Assembly: GCA_903928445.1 (NCBI GenBank) | Contig: CAIYRB010000145.1 | Coordinates: forward strand, 62,001 to 126,000 | Direction of reading: 5' to 3' | DNA length: 64,000 nucleotides | Source: an uncultured Pseudomonadota bacterium | Lineage (GTDB): Bacteria > Bdellovibrionota_B > Oligoflexia > Oligoflexales > CAIYRB01 | Part shown: positions 1 to 9,192 of the stretch, in pieces | Numbering within the stretch: position 1 is the first letter of the stretch | Layout of the letters: each line of letters begins with the position of its first letter | Translations under genes and position numbers: made by a program | The notes under the pieces: generated by a model | The model's input: only the letters and a program-made list of their open reading frames with translations | What the model was told of the DNA's origin: nothing | Databases searched by the model: none

Positions 1-485
1 GCTAAGCTGGCGTGCAACTTGAGGCTATATTTTATAAATGGTCAAAGGTACCTAATATAGTATGAGATCTTGCACCTATCCCGATGTTGACGTTTTTCTT
101 CCGTCCGCAGCCGGATCGAAACGCCCAGACTTCAGTTTATGCGGACTCCGTCTCCCTCTCCGACTCAAGCCTGTGCGGTCGGGATTTCGTCGATTAGCTC
201 TTTAGATGCGGCCGCCGCACCACGGGACGCACCGTCAATGACCGATTGGCGATGACCAGTCATGCTATGAGTCGCCGCCCGCCCGCTCGCTAGTGGCGAG
301 ACTAAATTGCCAATAATATTTGATTATAGAAGAAATTCGTAAAGTCGCCCGCCAATTTCACCGATATTCCGGAGGTGTTAGGTCGGCGCTATTGCATTAG
401 CCAAGACCAACCGCCTTTTTGTGTCGGGTGGTGAGGTGTCATGTCCGTCTTGAGCCTATGATTGTAACTGTTGGGGGCTTTGGTG
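1..485. other. Intergenic, no gene recognised
   Basis: No ORF with credible codon use or domain is visible before the first lipoprotein gene. The stretch is mixed: an AT-rich start, a GC-rich middle and another AT-rich patch around 305-345. I see no tRNA, no clear hairpin terminator and no riboswitch motif. It probably carries the promoter of the downstream gene, but no convincing -35/-10 pair stood out. Confidence 0.5.
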
Positions 486-2591
486 ATGCTTAAACATGCG
501 GTGCGCGGCCCTAGGACTTTGTGGCGAGACTGGCTGTCGTTGCTGGGTTTGTGCATCTTGGTTGTAGCTCTCGGCGCCTGTCACAAATCGGTCGGCAAGG
601 GGGCTGTTAGTAGTCGCACTCAGGGTGGCACGGATCAAGTGTTGATCACCTTCGACCAAAGTTCGGGCAAAACCTTTGCAACGCTTGCCGCAAATTCGAC
701 CGTAACTCAGGTGGTCAAGGTACCGGCGACGAGTCCGGTAGCTGGTACGTCCTTGGCGATACCTCCTGGCACGCTCGGTGTCTCCACGGATGTGACGATC
801 GAGCTAGCTGCGCCCTTGGTCAATCCGGGTAATAGTGCGGCACTTGGGCTGGATAGCGGCAGCACCGTCGTGGGTAAAGCCGTGTCAATCCAGCCGACTC
901 AGCCGATCGACGCACTAAAGCCATTCGCCGTGTCTTTGGCGGTTCCGAGTGCCCCAGGGCTCAATCTTGATGATATAAACACGAATCTCTACGTGATGTA
1001 TAAGGTGCAAAATGTGCAGGCAGGCACGGTGACGCTGGGTATTATTCCGCGCAGTGCGCTGACCGTTAACGACGGCAGCGTCTCTTTTACCCACTCGTTC
1101 TTCGGTGCATTTCAGCCAGCCATCAGCATGGCGCCGATCACCGCGGCGGTGCAGGTGCCCGTGGTCAGTGCGCCTATCCTCACGCAGCTTGCCGCAGCAG
1201 CTTTGCCGCCTCTCGCGGTGACGGCGAGGGCGCCGTTTATTGTTAAGGCTGGTAGTACCGTGACGATTGCAGGTAGGAATTTTCGTCCGACAATGACCTT
1301 GGCCTTAGGTGGTAAACCGGTTACCAATCTGAAGGTGGCGAGTGACACCGCCGCATCGTTTACAGCACCCACATACCAGGGATTTGGTCTCAGCAATTTG
1401 ACTGCCGATCAGGACGGATCTTCGACCCAGTCGGCCGTGGTCTATTACACTGGGACCTATGCCGACTATCCGGTGTCGAGCAAGGCTGTGTCCGAGGTCT
1501 GCGCTGGGGAGAAATTTTACGACAGTACGGGCGCGCTGCAGACGGGCACCCGTAATTGTACGATCCTAACCGCCTGCGCTGCCGATGGCGCGACTGGATG
1601 TGCGAGCAATGCCAGCTTCCCGGCGGCCCAAGTCGCCGGTCTTGCGTCTAAGCTCTTGAGTAGTAGCACGGTCGCTGGAGTTGCCGGTAACGTCACCAAC
1701 TGTGCTGCTGATGGCGGGACGGGCTGTATCGCAGTGGCTAGTTACCCGGCGGCGAAGCTAGCCAATTTCTCGGCCTCTAACATTCAAGGTGGCATAACAA
1801 TAGCCGGCATCACCGGAAGCGGCTTCACAACTGGTACTTGCACCTCCGATAGTCAACAAAACTGTGCTGTCACTGGTGTTTTTAAAGCGGCTAATGTTAC
1901 GGGAATGTCACCATGGGACCTGCGAGCTGGGCAAGCCTTGGGCGGCATCACCGGATCGCTCAAAACGAACTGCCGCAACACGGTCAACAGCACCTACTTC
2001 AACTATGATGGCGCCGTCGCCAGTCTGCCCACCACTGGGGTCACCACCGGGACCTCTCTTGACTACTGGGACACTGTCGACGATTACTATGGCTACAGTG
2101 CTACAAAGGTTACGGCCTGGTCGACCAACACCAATTGCGACGGCACGACGTGGAGCGATGTGACGACGACCAACGGTGGGACATCAAACGTCGCCTGCGG
2201 TACCAGTAGCACCTGCATCTACAAGGACCGGATCACCAATCTGCAGGTGACAGGTATCCTCGCCTCCGGCAACAACACGACCAGCACCACCACTCCGGCG
2301 ACCTACACCTGGAGTGCAGCGGTGAATGCCTGCACCAGTTCAACTTACGGTGGTTATGCAGCTGGAACTTGGCGTTTACCCACACAAAAAGAGTTAATGT
2401 CTTTGTATGAACACGGTATTGTTTCTCTTGTCGGCACAAGTTTCATGTCACTTGTGAATATGCAAAATTATTTTTGGTCGTCGTCGACTCTCTCGGGCAC
2501 CACGACCTCCGCGTGGTACGTGACCCTCGCGTACGGCTACACCTCCACCACCACTAAGACGACTACGGACTACGTCTCGTGCGTGCAGTAG
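486..2591 (+). CDS. Lipoprotein with TIG-like domain, Cys-rich repeats and C-terminal DUF1566
   Basis: Predicted surface or periplasmic lipoprotein of about 701 residues. The N-terminus is basic plus hydrophobic and ends in a lipobox (LGAC). The track starts at a TTG at 471, but ATG 486 sits about 9 nt after a GGGGG ribosome site and is the better start. A region around residues 245-325 looks like an IPT/TIG Ig-like fold. Residues ~360-485 hold three ~41-residue modules, the first two carrying an AADG.tGC signature and a Y/FPAA motif and all three ending near a VAG/ITGS turn. The last ~130 residues match the DUF1566 (Lcl C-terminal) style, with WRLPTQKEL and FWSSS motifs. The function of this family is unknown; it is usually an exported, possibly adhesive domain. 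A hairpin and T-rich tail follow the stop, so it is probably monocistronic. The family call is firm, the role is not. Confidence 0.85.
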   Translation: MLKHAVRGPRTLWRDWLSLLGLCILVVALGACHKSVGKGAVSSRTQGGTDQVLITFDQSSGKTFATLAANSTVTQVVKVPATSPVAGTSLAIPPGTLGVSTDVTIELAAPLVNPGNSAALGLDSGSTVVGKAVSIQPTQPIDALKPFAVSLAVPSAPGLNLDDINTNLYVMYKVQNVQAGTVTLGIIPRSALTVNDGSVSFTHSFFGAFQPAISMAPITAAVQVPVVSAPILTQLAAAALPPLAVTARAPFIVKAGSTVTIAGRNFRPTMTLALGGKPVTNLKVASDTAASFTAPTYQGFGLSNLTADQDGSSTQSAVVYYTGTYADYPVSSKAVSEVCAGEKFYDSTGALQTGTRNCTILTACAADGATGCASNASFPAAQVAGLASKLLSSSTVAGVAGNVTNCAADGGTGCIAVASYPAAKLANFSASNIQGGITIAGITGSGFTTGTCTSDSQQNCAVTGVFKAANVTGMSPWDLRAGQALGGITGSLKTNCRNTVNSTYFNYDGAVASLPTTGVTTGTSLDYWDTVDDYYGYSATKVTAWSTNTNCDGTTWSDVTTTNGGTSNVACGTSSTCIYKDRITNLQVTGILASGNNTTSTTTPATYTWSAAVNACTSSTYGGYAAGTWRLPTQKELMSLYEHGIVSLVGTSFMSLVNMQNYFWSSSTLSGTTTSAWYVTLAYGYTSTTTKTTTDYVSCVQ

Positions 2592-2596
2592 TCTAG

Positions 2597-2650
2597 GCCT
2601 GGTCGGCTGAGTCGGCGCCTCCCCGCCAGGCAGTTATTTGTTTTTATTTT
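2597..2650 (+). terminator. Probable Rho-independent terminator
   Basis: Just after the stop codon, GCCTGG(t)CGG pairs with CCGCCAGGC across a long loop. A T-rich tail (TTATTTGTTTTTATTTTT) follows. The bulge and large loop lower the confidence. Confidence 0.5.
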
Positions 2651-2982
2651 TAATTTAGCAATTTTAAGGCCAAACCCTCGTGTTGAAATATGCGGCGCCC
2701 GACTTGGTGCGCTATCAATAGTTACTCGCCTCATACAAAAACTGCCTTAAAAAAAGTTGCGGCCTGGCAGGTCGCGTTGTCAGCGCGGGATTGGTAGGGG
2801 ATTGAGCGCCAAGTTTGGATTCCGGTCGCCATTCGCGGTACTGTTGTGTCGCGCTCGCCAGGATCTAGAACGACGCACTCTGTCACTCGTCACCAGCATC
2901 GCTGGGCGCGCCAGAAGTCCACCCGCTCTTCAAGCTGATACCTCTCGACAAGTGCTGCGGCCAAGCGCTTAGGGATTGGGAT
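2651..2982. other. Intergenic, no gene recognised
   Basis: A short + strand ORF here (2757-2972) is arginine- and serine-rich and looks like a shadow. No motif was recognised. The stretch borders the transposase remnant, so it may be insertion debris. Confidence 0.4.
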
Positions 2983-3363
2983 TCAGACCATCGGGCATTG
3001 GCGTACAATAGGCCTTCCTTCAGGGCATCGGCAGACTCCTCGTGGCCCTTGCTTTACGTCGCCATTTGTCAGGATCTCGAGGCGTTCGTTGGACAGAGGG
3101 CCGCGGGCTATATATTCGATGAGTTTATAGAGACGGTCGCGAGCGTGGGTGTTGACAATCGCGTTGGCATGCAGGCTAAAGCCGTTAACCGAGTAGCAGC
3201 GCTTGCCCTTTGCGAGTGGGATTTCCTCAGCGTAGCCGAATCCCCCGCCGATGCGGTGTACGGTGCGGCCGGCGTTGGGACGATAGGCGATGCGGCTTTG
3301 GATGGAGCTGGCAGTGGCCACGACAAGGGCATCGTGAATGGCCGTTATTGCCGTTATTGGCAA
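2983..3363 (-). pseudogene. Fragment of IS91-like (Y2) transposase, C-terminal part
   Basis: The minus-strand ORF carries a stretch that resembles the C-terminal end of IS91-family transposases (Y2_Tnp): a basic GRTVHRIG segment, then GFSLHA, then RDRLYKLIEYIARGPLSNER and a short GDV. In complete family members this block is preceded by several hundred residues with the catalytic tyrosines and followed by a DGTT-type end. Both are missing here, so this is a remnant and not an active element. It overlaps the 3' end of the neighbouring lipoprotein gene by a few bases. Homology is judged by eye; a profile search with Y2_Tnp would settle it. Confidence 0.55.
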
Positions 3364-5733
3364 GTGCCACCGACATTCGACTTAGGGGCGGGGCAGGTAC
3401 AAGTACCTTTATCATAGGTCGCTCCGATGGCGCAGGTGCAAGTCTGAACTGCCGGTATAGAAATCGGGACGGTAACGGAGTCGGTGTCGACTTTCAAATT
3501 GCCGAACGCACGCTTTTGGTCGCATGCAAATCCACCGATGGCGACGTCTCCTGTACAAGCATTAGTACAAGGCCCCATGTCTACCTTGAATACCAATGGA
3601 TAACCCGCGGCCGACGCAGGGTGGTCGACCACGTCAAAGTTGATTTTAGCCGACGAACCCCCCCCATCGGTTAGTAAGCGGCGTGATGGCTCGCGAAAAT
3701 AATCCAACGGTTGAGTGTAAAAAACCGCAGTCAATGCACGGTCGCCGTAAGCCGAATCAACGCGTGAATCGAAGGTCACAGCGACTGTGGTGCCGCCAGG
3801 CAGCGGGGTACCACAAACGCTATGAGCGAAGAAATAAAAATAAGCATAACCGCTCATCGCATTGGATCCTGTGATGCCGAATGTCGCAGCATCTAAAGCA
3901 GTACTCCAAGATTGGTAGGGTGGTGCCGGATACCCTCCTCCAAGGAGCCCCCGCGTGTTGAGATCAGCAAAATATGCATTTCCTAGCGGATCTGCGTAAC
4001 TTGCGAGGTTTCCATGCGTCACCGTTGAGTGCAAAATAGAATAGGGCGAAGTGCCCATATAAATGGGAGTGTAATCGTACTTCCAGATAATCGTATCATT
4101 ATCCCATTTGCCGTTTGGCGCCTGATAGGTGTCACCAATTAATATATCAATGCCTGGATCGTAAATACCATTCTCATTGACATCAACGAATGGACTCGGC
4201 AGATCGATAAACCAATCGCATTCAGCGTGCAAGGTGCCATCGTTGAAAGGATCGGATGTAATGATATCCCCAGCATCGAATATCCCGTTTTGATTTTTGT
4301 CCCAAAAACCGGTACAGCCAGGGTGGAACTTACCATCGCCGTAGGCATCATGAAAATACTCTTGGCCGCGCACACCATAAATAATTGTTGACCGCCAGTT
4401 TTTTGCTAATTGAGGATAAGGCACGTCAGCGGGGCCACTAGCCAAAGCTTCGGGGTCGCACACCGTGTTCGCAGCAGTCCCTGGATATACGGTCGTTTGA
4501 TAAGGGCGGTCATCCCGAAGATTGAGTGTGTTAATGGTGAACTTCGCTGTATTGACACCTGGAGAAATCGCGCCGCTATCGACCAACTCGATTTTACCAG
4601 TCTCTGCAGCCGCAAAGATCGAATAATCCGAGATTGCATCGCCGTTATTGCGTGACCCCAAACTGACGGTAAACGGATGCTTATCGGTACTGTTCGTATT
4701 CAACAAGCCAAGCAGCGTATGACCATCAGGCTGCGCATAGGTCAGTGTCAGATCCAGCCAAGAGGTCACTCCTGACTTGATGACAATGACAGGACTCCCT
4801 GTCGTCGTTGTGCCGCCATCAGGATCAACGTAGGTCGCTGAAATCATGACACTACCAAGTGATTGACCAGCGCAGATAGGCACGATTAGTTCACCAGCGG
4901 TATTGCTGGTCGCATCAACATAGGCAAAGGAATGCTGCGTCAAGGTGTCCACCCCGGTTAACCCAGTCGCGGCTTTGGTCGCTAATTTAAAACCCTTTGG
5001 AAAATCATTTTGCGACGTGAAACGCACGACGCTGCCCCCTAAAGCAGCGCCAGATTTCTGCAGACTATAATGAAAGAACGAGCAATCATTGGGTCCCGAA
5101 TCATAAAGATTTAAATAGACGGTGCCAAGATCCTTACTGTCCGTCGAGGTGGACGAGGCCGCAGCTACTCCCCCATGCACGGTGATATCCGCTTTAGTGA
5201 AGGCCAGCACATAAGTTGGCTTAACGGTCACCGTGATCTCACCCGAATTGACGGTGGTAATACCATTTTTGGCGATCACGACAAATTTGCCTGGTTCGTC
5301 GCCGCTACAAAAAGTCGCCTTAGCGACTCCTTGCGAGTCTGTATTAAGGGTGGCTGGCAGTCACACTGCCAAGGTCTTTTGCTCCACTGGTAGTTGCAGA
5401 TGAAAAAGTCAGCGGCACCGAAGCGGCTGGCTGACCATTGCTGGTCACGGTAAAAGTCGTATCAGAGCAGTTATTGGTCCCTGGCGACGACTTGGTATAA
5501 AGCGCAGTGGCGCTAACCTTAGTTGGCGTCACCACGTACACGGATGCTGCAGCGGGCGTTGGCGTTGGCGTTGGCGCTGGCGCTGGCGCTGGCGCTGGCG
5601 CAGCAGCAGCGGTACCAGCCGTGTTGCTCACTCCTGCGCTGAGCGCTGAGTTTTTACCTCCGCCAGTTGGGGTACATGCAGAAAGCAGCAGCGCCAAAGG
5701 CAAGCATCTCCTGCTTCGACTTGAAATCCCCAT
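3354..5733 (-). pseudogene. Large Ig-like lipoprotein, frameshifted by a 4-bp duplication
   Basis: Two minus-strand ORFs (5344-5757 and 3354-5279) are parts of one gene. The first begins at ATG 5733 after a GGGAG site, has a signal peptide with lipobox (LLSAC), an Ala/Pro/Thr-rich linker and the beginning of an Ig-like repeat that stops at GSVTASHP. The second resumes with a typical Big-type continuation (TDSQGVAKATF, then a SGDEPGKFVV segment). The break is a tandem GCCAGCCA (TGGCTGGC on the + strand, 5351-5358). Removing one GCCA gives VTATLNTDSQG and a 791-residue protein. A second Ig-like repeat follows, then a long extracellular region with dockerin-like Asp/Asn-rich segments (DKNQNGIFDAGD, DVNENGIYDPG) that look calcium-binding, and a Cys-rich C-terminus. 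Exported, function unknown. It may be a pseudogene, a phase-variable gene or an assembly error. Confidence 0.8.
5555..5601. repeat. Hexamer microsatellite encoding Pro-Ala/Pro-Thr linker
   Basis: Three GGCGTT units are followed by four GGCGCT units and a partial one. On the minus strand they encode the alternating Ala-Pro and Thr-Pro linker just after the lipobox of the broken lipoprotein. Hexamer slippage would change linker length without changing frame. Confidence 0.85.
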
Positions 5734-6401
5734 AGCACGACTCCCATGATGTGACAAAACCCGTGTGATCTATAGGATAGGTCGGCACTTTGCCTAGATA
5801 ACTTAACAGCCAGTCATGTTTATATAATGATTACAGTGATTTAATGCCCATAAATCAGCTGAACCTAAAGGTCTACTAATGACTCGCTAGCGGCAAGGCC
5901 CCGGACACCATCCGCGCCACGAGCTACCGTAAGACCGGGCACCGCGATTCTAAAGAGTTTTGCGTGAATGCCTAAGCAACGGTTTAGCCCTCGGGCGCGG
6001 TTCGACGCTTTGGAAAGGGTTGAACGGGGACCATTTTATCGCATTAGATTTGCATGCTGTTCACGGGCATCACCCTGGGCTTGGCTCCGGGACGGCTCAC
6101 TACCAACTGATCCTCGAGACGCTCGGGCGCCCTAGCCCCCGATCCCTCAATCCCCATCCCAGCGCAGCGGATCCCCATCCCGAAACAGACGTGCCTATTA
6201 TTCCAGCGGGATCGGGATGGGGTTTGGGGGGTCGGCCTTCGGGTTTAGAGGCTCGGCCTTCGGGTTTGGGCGATAGGCGCTTCTGGGAGCTCGGGTGGCC
6301 TACGCAGGGGTCGATGCCCCTCCCAGCTATCCACACTTTCTGCGGAAGCCCCATAATTTTATTTGATTAGGGCTTAAGGAAGCGCCATTCGTGACTGACC
6401 C
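5734..6401. other. Intergenic with short direct and inverted repeats
   Basis: No credible gene; the ORFs at 5960-6370 (+) and 6100-6354 (-) translate repeats into low-complexity peptide. Direct repeats TCGGCCTTCGGGTTT lie at 6232-6246 and 6253-6267. CCCCATCCCG at 6173-6182 faces CGGGATGGGG at 6213-6222 as a 10-bp inverted repeat with a 30-nt loop. An AT-rich patch around 5815-5880 could hold the promoter for the lipoprotein gene on the left. Confidence 0.5.
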
Positions 6402-6947
6402 CTAAGTAAATGGGATGACCACGGAGACGACTTGGTCGCCCGGGTCGGCGTATTCATAGATCAATGAGGTCGCGATTTCATCTTCATGCCCCGGAATCTT
6501 AAGTACAAAGTAGCCCATACGCTTTATCTGGAGTGCACCGTTACAAAACAGTCCGTCACCTTTAATGGCATTGTTGAGGTGGGTCACCAGCTGTGAAGTG
6601 CACTTGGTGGTTTTATATGCGTTGACCAAGTCAGAGGTCGACAATTTGTACAAAGGTGTAGCTAGACCAGGGGATTCGTAAATCCAAACTTCTACCTTGT
6701 CCTCAGGTGTGAGCAGCTTTCCTTCGTAGTTGACGACAAGGTGGACGTTTGGGTAGTCGCCGGACTGTCCGGCTGAAGTGGGAGATTTGATCGCTACCGG
6801 CTTAAGTGTGACGGATGAGCCCACCGCCATCGTGTTTTTATGCGGCGGAATGACACCGCAGCCATTAGCTATTAACACAAAGCCAACGACCACCGCAGCG
6901 ATTGTGGCAAGGCTAGCAAGAGTGCGATTACGAGTAAAAGACGGCAT
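6402..6947 (-). CDS. Small lipoprotein of unknown function
   Basis: About 181 residues. ATG 6947 follows a near-perfect AAAGGAGGGG ribosome site, so the track's longer N-terminus is wrong. A basic start and hydrophobic stretch lead to a lipobox ending in NGC. The mature part resembles a single beta-rich domain (ligand-binding or Ig-like), with four Cys residues after the lipid-anchored one that may form disulfides. The gene starts 42 nt after the stop of the larger lipoprotein gene upstream and is on the same strand, so the two are likely cotranscribed. No family was recognised. Confidence 0.8.
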   Translation of the reverse strand: MPSFTRNRTLASLATIAAVVVGFVLIANGCGVIPPHKNTMAVGSSVTLKPVAIKSPTSAGQSGDYPNVHLVVNYEGKLLTPEDKVEVWIYESPGLATPLYKLSTSDLVNAYKTTKCTSQLVTHLNNAIKGDGLFCNGALQIKRMGYFVLKIPGHEDEIATSLIYEYADPGDQVVSVVIPFT

Positions 6948-6989
6948 AGACCCCTCCTTTGGCGCAGTGATCGCCAAATATCTACTTTA

Positions 6990-8969
6990 TTATTGTTTAC
7001 CATGAAACTTAAAGTCAGCTGTCTTGCTAAAGACGAGCGTGTTGGCTGCGGCTGGCTGGACGGAAATTTGAACTTGATCGAAGATGCCACTGCATCCAGG
7101 TGCCTTGCTTATGTCAAACTCAGTGCCAGAGGTGGCGACGTTGGCCAAGGCTGCAGGTGCGACTCCAGTAGCACCTTTTTTAAAGCAGGCGGCGCTGAGC
7201 GTCAGCCCAGTCCATGTTGGTGACGTGCCTTGGACGGCATCCCACCTCAATGCTGCGGTCTTAAAGGAGACGTCTGGTGTGTAGCCAGCCGCTTGCGTTA
7301 GATCAAAGGTTTGGACTTGGCCTTTTGCCAGGTCCATGGATCCGGTGAAGTCTGAGTACATATAGGTGTCGCCAGGCACGTCCTTGATTTTGGTAATAGT
7401 CAGACCCTTAGTGATATCCTTTGGATCCGCCAAGGCCATGAGAAAAACGTTTGATCTGGTCGTACCCCGCTCAAGGCCCAGCACGCGACCATCGTTCAAA
7501 GAGCTCATTGGGCCGATGTAGCCAACGGGGGTTGGATCGAACGACGCTACAGTGGTCAATATCGATTTGCCGGCGGTGCTACAATCGGCAATCGATGTGA
7601 AGCATTTGGCGCTCATCACATAGATGGTATTACTGTTATAAGGGATGACAAAGACGTTGTCGGAGATAGGCTCGTTGGCCATGGTGTAGACGTCGATACC
7701 GGAGCCTGTCAACAAGCTGCCATCGACGGCGCCAGCAAGTGCGTAGGACTGAGTACCGGAGGCAAGGTTGAAACTGAGCCCGCCAGGTCCAGTCATGGTA
7801 AACCCATTATTATTTGGCGCTAACGTAGCAGAAATGGGCAAGTTCGTGTTTAGATTGATTCCGCTGATACCGTTGGAGCGGTAGCTGTTCTTCTTTGACC
7901 AGAAATAGTTGCGGGTTTGATCGGTGTAGCAGCTATAGCCCCATTCGCCTATCCCAGTTCCGGCATCCAGTGAAGAGCCCTTGCTGGTGTCAACGTATCC
8001 TGGTTTTGTTGGGTCGATTGGCGCTTTGTAAAAACGCCGGTTGGGGCCGGCCGCAGTGTAAGCGGCTCCGATGTATTCGATGTTGTTAGTCGTGAACTTT
8101 GTGACACAAACACGCGAATCACTAGCAATAGGCGGAGTCACCACATTTAGGTCAATGGATACTTCCGCCGCGGCACCGTCGGTCAGCTTGTTCGTGACGA
8201 AGTAGACTTTACCCCCTGTCCCAGTCGAGCCTCCCTGGGGTGTGCCGATAAATAGGCCGTACGGTGAGACAAAGGTCCTGTGTCCTCCGGTCACTCCCAC
8301 GCCTGTTCCCGTAAAAGTGGTCATCGGATAGTTGTTGGCAGGATCTAGCTGAATCTTGGCGCCCTTGCCATCTTTCGTGACAACCCAAACGGCGTTTTGC
8401 GTCGACGAAGTGGTAAGCGGTAAGCTCATGTTTATATCTGTAACGGTCTGAGTCTCGCTGATGGGCGCTGATTCCGTGTTGCCTTTGCCGTTACTGTCAG
8501 TTGCCGCATTGCCGGGGATAAACACAGTGAAGGGTCCGGGGCTGTTTGGAGTCAAGGTGAAAGTATAGACACTCCCGTCGCCAACTAGGTTGGTGATCGT
8601 ACCGTTCGTCACGATGATTTTGTCTACGGTCAGTCCAGTGACCGGCACACTAAAAGTTGCCGTGACCTGAATCGATGCCGCATTCTTTATATCTGTCGTG
8701 GGCGTCGATAAGGTCACAGTTGGCGCCGTCGCGGCAGACGTATCCACGCTCGGTGTTGATGCTGGTGCTGCTGCTGATGTACTAGGCGCAGCCGCCGTAC
8801 CAGGAGAAGAAGACTCGCCCGCGTTAGGCTTAGCGCCAGCGGCGGCCTCTCCTTGTTTAGGGGGCCCAGCAAAATTTGTTTTACTCGAGCAGGATGTGGC
8901 AATGACCGAAAGGCTGACGATCGTCGCCGCCAAGCAGGGCGTCAGCGCCAAGTGATTCCGCTTCGTCAT
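6990..8969 (-). CDS. Lipoprotein with bacterial Ig-like domain and beta-propeller-like body
   Basis: A 659-residue exported protein. The signal peptide ends in a lipobox (IATSC), followed by a Ser/Ala/Pro-rich linker to about residue 85. Residues ~85-185 look like a bacterial Ig-like domain of the 'vtvtFsepVtGlt' type (TFSVPVTGLTVDKI). The rest (~190-650) is Gly/Thr/Asn-rich beta structure with recurring short strands, perhaps a propeller. There is no catalytic motif. A GGAAGGTAGGG element precedes the ATG. It is probably the first gene of a two-gene lipoprotein operon with the 6402-6947 gene. A surface or adhesion role is inference only. Confidence 0.8.
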   Translation of the reverse strand: MTKRNHLALTPCLAATIVSLSVIATSCSSKTNFAGPPKQGEAAAGAKPNAGESSSPGTAAAPSTSAAAPASTPSVDTSAATAPTVTLSTPTTDIKNAASIQVTATFSVPVTGLTVDKIIVTNGTITNLVGDGSVYTFTLTPNSPGPFTVFIPGNAATDSNGKGNTESAPISETQTVTDINMSLPLTTSSTQNAVWVVTKDGKGAKIQLDPANNYPMTTFTGTGVGVTGGHRTFVSPYGLFIGTPQGGSTGTGGKVYFVTNKLTDGAAAEVSIDLNVVTPPIASDSRVCVTKFTTNNIEYIGAAYTAAGPNRRFYKAPIDPTKPGYVDTSKGSSLDAGTGIGEWGYSCYTDQTRNYFWSKKNSYRSNGISGINLNTNLPISATLAPNNNGFTMTGPGGLSFNLASGTQSYALAGAVDGSLLTGSGIDVYTMANEPISDNVFVIPYNSNTIYVMSAKCFTSIADCSTAGKSILTTVASFDPTPVGYIGPMSSLNDGRVLGLERGTTRSNVFLMALADPKDITKGLTITKIKDVPGDTYMYSDFTGSMDLAKGQVQTFDLTQAAGYTPDVSFKTAALRWDAVQGTSPTWTGLTLSAACFKKGATGVAPAALANVATSGTEFDISKAPGCSGIFDQVQISVQPAAANTLVFSKTADFKFHGKQ

Positions 8970-9192
8970 AAGTCCCTACCTTCCAGAGAGTTAGTGGCCT
9001 ATTTAAACTCGGGACGGTGTGAGAAACACTGCCATCCCAGGCCAGTGATTCCACCACAATCCCAAGGGCCTCAATGCTCTGGTCGGAATAAAACTAATTT
9101 AACTTTAGCCCAGTGCTAAAATATGGTTATTCTCGCCAGTTGGATCCAATATTGACGAGCCCAAAATCAGCCTTGTCCGCCAAGGTGCCGCT

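Noticed and set aside
2998-3417. 139-aa plus-strand ORF opposite the transposase fragment
   Set aside because: The minus frame shows recognisable IS91-like blocks; the plus frame shows none.
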